This document shows, piece by piece, positions 58,246 through 64,000 of a DNA stretch of 64,000 bases; position 1 is the stretch's first letter, and each line of letters begins with the position of its first letter. Below the pieces are notes generated by a model, which was not told the DNA's origin, made no database searches, and worked only from the letters and a program-made list of their open reading frames with translations. Position numbers and translations under genes: made by a program. The stretch lies in NCBI RefSeq assembly GCF_000346465.2, contig NC_034010.1, positions 19,827,723-19,891,722 of the forward strand, in the 5' to 3' direction. Source of the DNA: Prunus persica. Taxonomy: Eukaryota; Streptophyta; Magnoliopsida; Rosales; Rosaceae.

Positions 58246-58504
58246 CCATGAAAGAATTGGAGTCTCCAAAATTTTCAAAGTACCCGGCTCCCTCGAAGGT
58301 CTGGCTCCCCTAGGGACCCAGCTCCCATCCTATCTGCAACATGCCCAAGTACCCAGGTACCCAGCTACCATGTGTTGACGCAACTCCTAGCTTGCCAACT
58401 TGGGGGACTAGGGAGTGCCCTGCGGCTCCCAATGAAGCTGGAATGCTCGGTTACAATTACAAAAACTCACAAGTTCCCAACCCAGAAGTTACTTCTCGAC
58501 CGCG

Positions 58505-58519
58505 AACTTGGGGGACTAC
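58505..58519 (+). promoter_or_regulatory. polypurine tract region
   Basis: AACTTGGGGGACTAC directly precedes the 3' LTR, at the expected place for plus-strand priming, though the tract is short and interrupted. Confidence 0.6.
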
Positions 58520-59025
58520 TGTTTACACCATAATGAACCGAGCAGACCCAGCATCAAAGCGACTAGCACCAAGGCAGCCACGCCTTCTCCCATGCCGAAG
58601 GAAGACACACTTCCGAGGTGCCAGACACCTGCCGAAGCTCTCAGCTGCCAAACCTAATCTCCAGGACACGTGTCATCACCACAACGGCTTGCACAAAGTC
58701 CCACATTGGAACTTTGTGCAAAGCTCCCACTTTCACTTCCCTATAAATAGGGAACAGTACCCAGGTAAAACCAAGAACTACTCTCCCACTTTTACTGTTA
58801 CTCTGCCAGAATTACTACTCGTAACTGACTTAGGCATCGGAGAGCCTTCGGCCGGCACCACACCGGTGTCCGAAGCTTAACGATCGCTTCTCCTCTTTTT
58901 ACCTTCTACAGGTCTCTCACCAACCCATTTCACCAAGGGCCTCAGCCCTCTTCTCTGCTGAAGACTCAGCACATCTAATCACTAAGTTGGACTCAATATT
59001 GGCCGGGCCATTTTGAGCATCAACA
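58520..59025 (+). repeat. 3' LTR
   Basis: 506 bases, differs from the 5' LTR only at 58614 and 58999. TATA box at 58741-58750. A transcript from it would read rightward into 59.0 kb and beyond. Confidence 0.95.
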
Positions 59026-59030
59026 ATTTC

Positions 59031-59750
59031 GATTTGGATCTATATGTTCCCTAGGCAATGTTTATGCGGGAATCATTCCAACTCATGAATTGATTAATTT
59101 AGCACGTTAAAATGCCACAACCATTTAATCAATCATAATTAATATACAATACCACGAGTGGCGTGACGTCCCTATTTACACATATACGTAGAGACGCAAA
59201 AACCATTTAACTCAATTATGCTGATCAACGCATATGATTAGTTTAATTCATCTTGTTTTGCAGGTCCTTCATTCACATGATTGTTTCCCAAGGAGGAGGC
59301 ATGATCTGCAAATATGCAATATTCTGCATTAAAACGTCACCATCCATTGTGTTTCTATAATGTTGAAAAAGGGTGAGTTGCTGGTTAATTAGCAAACAGA
59401 AAGAAAAGCAGCATAATTTTCATTATAATCCGAAAAAGGGTGAGTTGCTGGTTAATTAGCAAACAGAAAGAAAAGCAGCATAATTTTCATTATAATCAGA
59501 AGGGTGTGAGATCTGAGTCTGCCACGCTTATGTTTACTTTAATCTGTGTTTACTGTTTGCTGGGAGAAAATTGTTTATGTTAATATTTGAACTGATGTTA
59601 CTATTTTTCACCAACCAGTGTTACCAATAACAAGGTCTTGAGGATCCTCTAGCATCCACAAGAATCGTTGTAAACAAAATCAAGCAACACTATAAACTTT
59701 CTTTTAGTCTCCTTTGAATGTGAAGCGTTTATTAAGAGGCAAAGCGAGTG
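59031..59750. other. former upstream DNA of the DUF241 gene
   Basis: Sequence that was directly upstream of 47049 before the retrotransposon arrived. It contains a perfect tandem duplication of 66 bases (59365-59430 and 59432-59497). No gene seen. Confidence 0.55.
59365..59497. repeat. tandem duplication, period 67
   Basis: The unit beginning gaaaaagggtgagttgctgg and ending cattataatc occurs twice without any difference, separated by a single C. Confidence 0.95.
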
Positions 59751-59756
59751 CAAATT

Positions 59757-59799
59757 GTCCCACATCGCTTGGTTCATATCACACACTATGCTTTATAAA
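59757..59799 (+). promoter_or_regulatory. polymerase III type 3 promoter (USE and TATA)
   Basis: GTCCCACATCG at 59757-59767 is the plant snRNA upstream sequence element (USE). TTTATAAA follows at 59792-59799 with 24 bases between, the spacing of plant U6-type promoters; polymerase II snRNA promoters have about ten more. Confidence 0.7.
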
Positions 59800-59822
59800 C
59801 CCTGCACTAGGTGCTTGACCCG

Positions 59823-60105
59823 CCGAGCTTTGTGCTTTGAGGTGCTGGAACATTGGCTCAGTATTAGCGGGTCGGGTTCAGGTTGGCTATCTACTGGTCC
59901 GCCCATTCCAAGCCAGGAATTGAACCCTGTGGCTCGAGCGAAGGCTCTGGGTCACTTGGTTTCTAGAGCGGAGGGAACCGCGCAAGGCTGGCTTAACAGA
60001 GCAACGACTACCTCCCGCTCTTGGCAGTGGAAGGATAACGGGTCGGTGGTCGCTTGGATCCATCATGGGTCGCTAGACTGTCCCAATTGAACCAAAACCT
60101 TTTTT
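59823..60105 (+). ncRNA. candidate polymerase III transcript of about 280 nt, identity unknown
   Basis: Downstream of a USE/TATA promoter the expected start is near 59823, at gccgagctttgtgc. The following 270 bases are clearly more GC-rich than the surroundings, have several complementary stretches (for example gccaggaattgaaccctgtggc and ctaagcc-type segments) and end at a T6 run (60100-60105), a polymerase III stop. The length fits 7SL, but the usual 7SL domain motifs were not found, nor were U3, U6, MRP or telomerase RNA signatures. It may be a diverged or dead copy of one of these. An open frame on this strand is not considered coding. Confidence 0.45.
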
Positions 60106-60210
60106 CTGCTCTTCGCTGAAGCGTGTGAGATTCAAGTCCTTCGTTTTTTTTTTTTGCTCTGGTTTTCGATACTCCTCTGAGTTTACCTCAGGTTTGACTT
60201 AAAAATTAAT

Positions 60211-60262
60211 TCATCTTCTCTTGTGTATTGTGAGAAGATAGAATTGAAGACCTTGAAAGAAG
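60211..60262 (-). repeat. relic of a DUF241 gene leader
   Basis: The plus-strand phrase cttgtgtattgtgagaagat and gaagacc matches the DUF241 5' UTR at 46905-46945 (ctttgtgtgttgtgagaaga). No coding sequence follows on the minus strand, so this is a truncated duplicate. Confidence 0.55.
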
Positions 60263-61364
60263 TGGTTAATGAACATTCACTACTACAAAAAGTGAAAAAG
60301 ACGACCAGAAAACAACGACGGTCTAAGTGAAAACCGTCGTGGTTTATAAAAAGACGACGGTTCTAAAAACACCGTCGTGTAATACAACCTTAGACAACTA
60401 AAAAATGGAGTTTCAAATGGCTGTTCAAAAACAACGACGTACATAATTAAACAACCGACGTCTATTTGAAACAGATTTCCTCAGTGTAAAATCAATGCCA
60501 ACAAAGAACGGCAGAAGTTATGAATCGACCGACGTAGAAAGTAAAGACGACGATTTCAATAAAAACTGCCGTTTTTACTCATAAAATAACACGACGAGGT
60601 TTTCGTATAAGACGCCGTATAATTACAAACAAATCCACGGCTTTAAAATACAAAATATCGCCGTATTAAATTAATTTACAACGACGGAAAATATAAATAT
60701 ATCGACGTCATTCTCGTATAGTTCTACTACGTTATCTTTAAATCGTACAATAAAATTTATCGTCGTATTTATTCATTTTATACGTCGTACCTTTAATTTT
60801 AACGGTCGTCTTAATAAGAATTTTTGTTAACAATTTTTTTCTTTGATTTTCTTATCCTACGTCGGTAGATCTACTTAATGACAAGAATTGAAATAACCAC
60901 GACGGTTTATATAGAACACCGCCGACATAATCAGTTTTGTCTGAGATCCCAAGGGTTACGAAATCTTACCAGATGGAACTCTGTTCCACATCATAATCTT
61001 AACAGATGACACAGATTTGCAAATATTGCGTCGTGTTAGTTTACAAATTCTAGAACATTAATTTCCCTCATTTTAAATTTCCTCGGGAAAGAAAAATCTA
61101 TTTATCACGCTTTGGAATTGAAAACTAAAACTGAAAGAATACGGGAAAAAAAACTCCATTTATAATTTAAAATTAAAATCCACGTCGGTTGTAGTACACT
61201 TAACGACGTTTAACAAAATAATCTACGTCGGTAATTATAAATCTACCGCCATCGTAACTTAATATAGACGACGAGAAAAGACGACGGTAGAACAGAAAAC
61301 CGCCGTTGTTTCAGTTTCTTTAACATATCTTTCTGCAGGACTTGTGTAGTTCAAAGCATTGACA

Positions 61365-61735
61365 ATGTCTTCATCATATCTCCCAGAAACTACTGATTCA
61401 ATTGCTCATGCTTTAGAGGCCATCTGAAGCCATTTCTATTCTTTATCGCATTCTTGAAACCCATCTTCTTCTTCTGAAGCTCTACGGATAAAGGAAGAGG
61501 CTATCACAATAAATCCGACGGATCTTCTTAGGCAAGAAAATCAAGCAGAGGATCAGGCACATCTGATCTTCAGATTTCCCTGAGAAGCGAACTTTCCTTC
61601 GACAGCGAGTGGAGGCCAGGCTTGCATCTCTTTTGATGGAAAGCAAGGAGTATTCAGAAGCACTAAGTGTCCTATCAGGCTTGATCAAGGAAGTGAGAAG
61701 GCTAGTTGACAAGCTTCTTCTTGTGGACATATATT
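61365..61735 (+). pseudogene. captured RPN6 fragment, copy 2
   Basis: Same fragment as at 13273. This copy keeps ancestral detail lost in copy 1: gaagctctacggataaagga (EALRIKE) and, at the end, LLLVDIYLM matching the RPN6 LLLVDIDLL region. Frames still shift several times, so it is not functional. Confidence 0.85.
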
Positions 61736-62571
61736 TGATGCGAGTAAGCTCAATTTCTCTTTGAGAAAACATCCAAATTATTATCTTTGAGACATGAGAG
61801 ACTGAGAGAGGAAGAACTTGGAACCTTAAATGTAAACCGAAAATGAATGAAAGCGACAAATTTATAGAATAAATTTTTAAAACCAACGGCGGTCCTTACA
61901 AACAAACCGCCGTTTAAATTGTAAAATCAACGTCGGTATGATCGACGTATATTACAGAAATCCACGTCGGTAAATTAATAAAAACGACGTGTTAAATAAT
62001 ATACCATGACGCGAGTTATTACTTATGTACTTTAATTTTTGAGTTTACTACGACGGTACCTACAAACTACTGTCGTATTTATTTACCACGTCCGAAGTTA
62101 AATGTACCGTCGTATTTTGTAATTTATACGTCGTAGTTATATGTAACCGCCATATTATTTTTTTGAAATGGTTTTATATGTAAGCAACTTTTCGTCTACT
62201 TGACTTACACATTTGTTGTTTTTATATTCTTATTTTATTTAAATCTGTCATCCAAAAAAGAAACTTTACATATTGCAGAATATTAATTTCCTTCGTTTTA
62301 AATTTCCTCCGGAAAAAAAACTCTATTTATAACGCACTGTAATTGAAAAATAAACTGAAAGGTCACGGGAAAAAAAATTCTATTCATAATTTAAAAATTA
62401 AAATCCACGTCGGTTATATTAAACCTAACGACGTTAAATGAAATGATTCCACGTCGAATGAAAAATATTGCGTCGTTTTAGTTAAAAACGACGTAGTTAA
62501 ATGTAACCGCCGTATTATTTTTTTGAAATGGTTTTATATGTAAGCAACTTTTCGACTTACACATGCACTGT

Positions 62572-62734
62572 TTCCAAACCCGATTAAAAATTTCAATCTC
62601 CCAGAGAAACCTTTTCGTCTTTTTTCCTTGTCAGAGCATTGTCAGAGTTTCTCATCGTCTTCCTCTCGTCTTCTTCGTCGTCTCTGAACTTAAACATCGA
62701 TCATCTTCCTCTTGCTTTCATTGCACGCAAAAGG
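62572..62734 (+). other. probable 5' UTR exon, copy 2
   Basis: Counterpart of 14284-14459, ending CAAAAG before GTAAGC at 62735. Confidence 0.45.
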
Positions 62735-63332
62735 TAAGCTTTCATTTTCACTATTTTGGTTACTGTTTTGCATGCTCATACGTTTTTTGTTTGAAAAATC
62801 TTTTTACCTTTTTTCTGGCCAAAATCATTTTACTTCTTTCCAAGTTTGATAAAATATACAGACAAAGAGAGAAAGTTTCCAACTTTGAAGACAACTACAT
62901 CAACTAAATAAGACGACGGTAGACCACGACGGTTCGTCAGTTGTTCTAGCGTCGTCTGAAAATTGACAAAGTTGTTTTTAAAATAATAGTCTTTTTTTAT
63001 ATGCTTGTTTAATTGCAGGTTTGATTTCGCTGAACAATGGTTTTTGTTTTTCCCTTATTTGATAAAATATAAAGAAAAAGAAACTAGGGTTGGTATCTAA
63101 TATAGACGATAAAATATAAATAATAGTTTACCACGACGGTGTATTACTATTGACGTCGTGTGAACATATATACCACGACGTTATATAAATAATGGTTTTA
63201 AACATTTATTACGTCTGAGATTATTTCATTGCGTCGTCTAAAATCATATCATACGTCGTATTTTTTTAATACCGTCGTTTGTGTTCTTAATGTTTTCCTG
63301 AAATATTTTCACTTGCAGTTTTGTCTGTTAAA

Positions 63333-64000
63333 ATGGTTTCTCAACAACAAACTAAGGATTCTGGCTCCAAGAAGCTTGGAATGGTAGCTCCTCAAGATAA
63401 GTCTTCGAAGGAGATGAAGTCTTCGAAGAAGATGAAGTTTGCTTCATCATCTGCTGAGACAGAACAAACCAGCCAGACAACAATCTCAGATGATTCAAAG
63501 ACTGGTCGAGGTATGAGCACAATGCCTCGTGTTGTGAAGAGAAAGCTTCAGAAACTGAGGCCAATTGTTGAGTACAATAAAAGGGGGAAAGGTGTTGGCC
63601 AAGCACATATTGAGATGCAGTCGTATATTGGTGTGTTGGCACGCTCCAGGATCCCACTTGTGGACAAGAAATGGTCCCAAATCCCTAAGGATATAAAGGA
63701 GCAGATTTGGGAAGCAGTTGACATGGCTTTTGTCGTAGGCCAAGGGGGCAAGACCTCTGTTTTAGCTTCTGCTTCCAAGAAATGGAAGGATTTCAAGTCT
63801 ACACTAACGAGGCATTATATCCTTCCATACACCAATGACAGGGAGAAATTAAGCCAACCCCCTGAAACATATAAATTCATAGAGAAAGCACAATGGGATG
63901 CCTTTGTAGCTTCAAGGCTATCCAAAGATTTTGAGTCTGTGCATTCTCAACATGCACAGATTATGGAGAAACTCGAGTACATCATCGATTGTCTCGAAAA
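63333..64000 (+). pseudogene. Transposase_24/Ulp1-type gene, copy 2, 5' part
   Basis: Begins MVSQQQTKDSGSKKLGMVAP, nearly identical to exon 1 of copy 1 (15145). Near 63982 one A of gagtacaatcatcg is missing (gagtacatcatcg), which shifts the frame after residue 216. The gene continues outside the window. The lesion differs from that of copy 1, so the two decayed independently, unless the missing base is an assembly error. Confidence 0.8.

Larger units (their letters stand above)
47050..59025 (+). mobile_element. full-length Ty3/gypsy LTR retrotransposon, Tat type
   Basis: Two 506-base LTRs (TGTTTACACC...ATCAACA) enclose gag, protease, reverse transcriptase, two RNase H domains and integrase, plus an antisense gene. 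A perfect 5-base duplication ATTTC flanks the element (47045-47049, 59026-59030). The LTRs differ at two positions (47144/58614 and 47529/58999). The second, archaeal-type RNase H after the first and the extra antisense gene are hallmarks of the Tat (Ogre/Retand) lineage. No chromodomain is visible. Length 11,976 bases. One in-frame stop breaks the main frame. Confidence 0.95.
60278..64000 (+). mobile_element. CACTA transposon, copy 2 (left part, runs out of the window)
   Basis: Starts CACTACTACAAAAAGTG after ATT (candidate 3-base target duplication). It is collinear with 12652-15,800 of copy 1 at high identity, in the same orientation. Relative to copy 1 it has about 480 extra bases near 60730-61210 and about 185 near 61965-62150, and lacks about 80 bases near 63110. 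The right end is outside. Confidence 0.92.

Noticed and set aside
56847..58378. Several plus-strand open frames rich in Pro, Ser and Lys
   Set aside because: They read through the hairpin-repeat array; the residues reflect the repeat and no frame is consistent across units.
59755..60090. 111-residue open frame
   Set aside because: It overlaps the candidate polymerase III transcript; no protein similarity is recognised and the promoter is of the RNA-gene type.
59823..60105. Telomerase RNA
   Set aside because: The promoter type and length fit, but no CTAAACCCTA-type template is present.

Overview
The window is nuclear DNA from a flowering plant: AT-rich intergenic DNA, GT-AG introns, plant transposon families and plant-specific proteins. 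It is probably a woody eudicot, and Rosaceae is only a guess from the overall look of the repeats. It is repeat-rich and gene-poor. Convincing host genes are one DUF241 (BPS1-type) gene at 46.1-46.9 kb and a cluster of small multi-pass membrane protein genes of unknown function, with at least seven members, two intact full-length. A possible RNA polymerase III RNA gene lies at 59.8-60.1 kb. Fragments of an arginase gene and of an unrecognised repeat-containing gene are also present.

Region by region. 1-5.7 kb: an unrecognised gene (from 1458) is cut by a solo LTR (1798-4192), which itself carries a MITE and a second solo LTR, each with its own target duplication. 6.7-7.4 kb: membrane protein copy A. 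9.0 and 32.7-33.0 kb: two short non-autonomous Helitrons. 9.9-10.4 kb: a foldback element. 10.9-12.1 kb: an arginase pseudogene joined to organelle-like sequence. 12,652-25,479: a complete CACTA (En/Spm) transposon of 12.8 kb with a Transposase_24/Ulp1 gene, a TNP2-type transposase gene, a captured fragment of the proteasome gene RPN6 and a dense lattice of ACGACG/CGTCGT motifs. 26.5-27.5 kb: a GGCC-rich hAT element. 27.7-42.9 kb: membrane protein copies B to G, with a long inverted repeat (30.8-31.8 kb) and a Mutator-like insertion inside copy D. 43.7-44.2 kb: a second hAT element. 46.1-46.9 kb: the DUF241 gene. 47,050-59,025: a very young Ty3/gypsy element of the Tat type, with dual RNase H, a four-exon antisense gene and an array of hairpin repeats, inserted just upstream of the DUF241 gene. 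60,278 to the window end: the left part of a second CACTA copy.

The window is mainly a record of nested insertion. Several insertions can be dated or proved precisely: exact target duplications, a paralogous empty site for the CACTA element at about 5527, and LTRs differing at 2 of 506 positions. Both large elements are damaged in their main genes: a stop beside the Ulp1 catalytic histidine, two frameshifts in the TNP2 third exon, and one in-frame stop in the retrotransposon protease. The strongest candidates for something new are the antisense gene with its hairpin-repeat region, the host-gene capture in the CACTA family, E2F-like sites in the transposase promoter and the unnamed membrane protein family.
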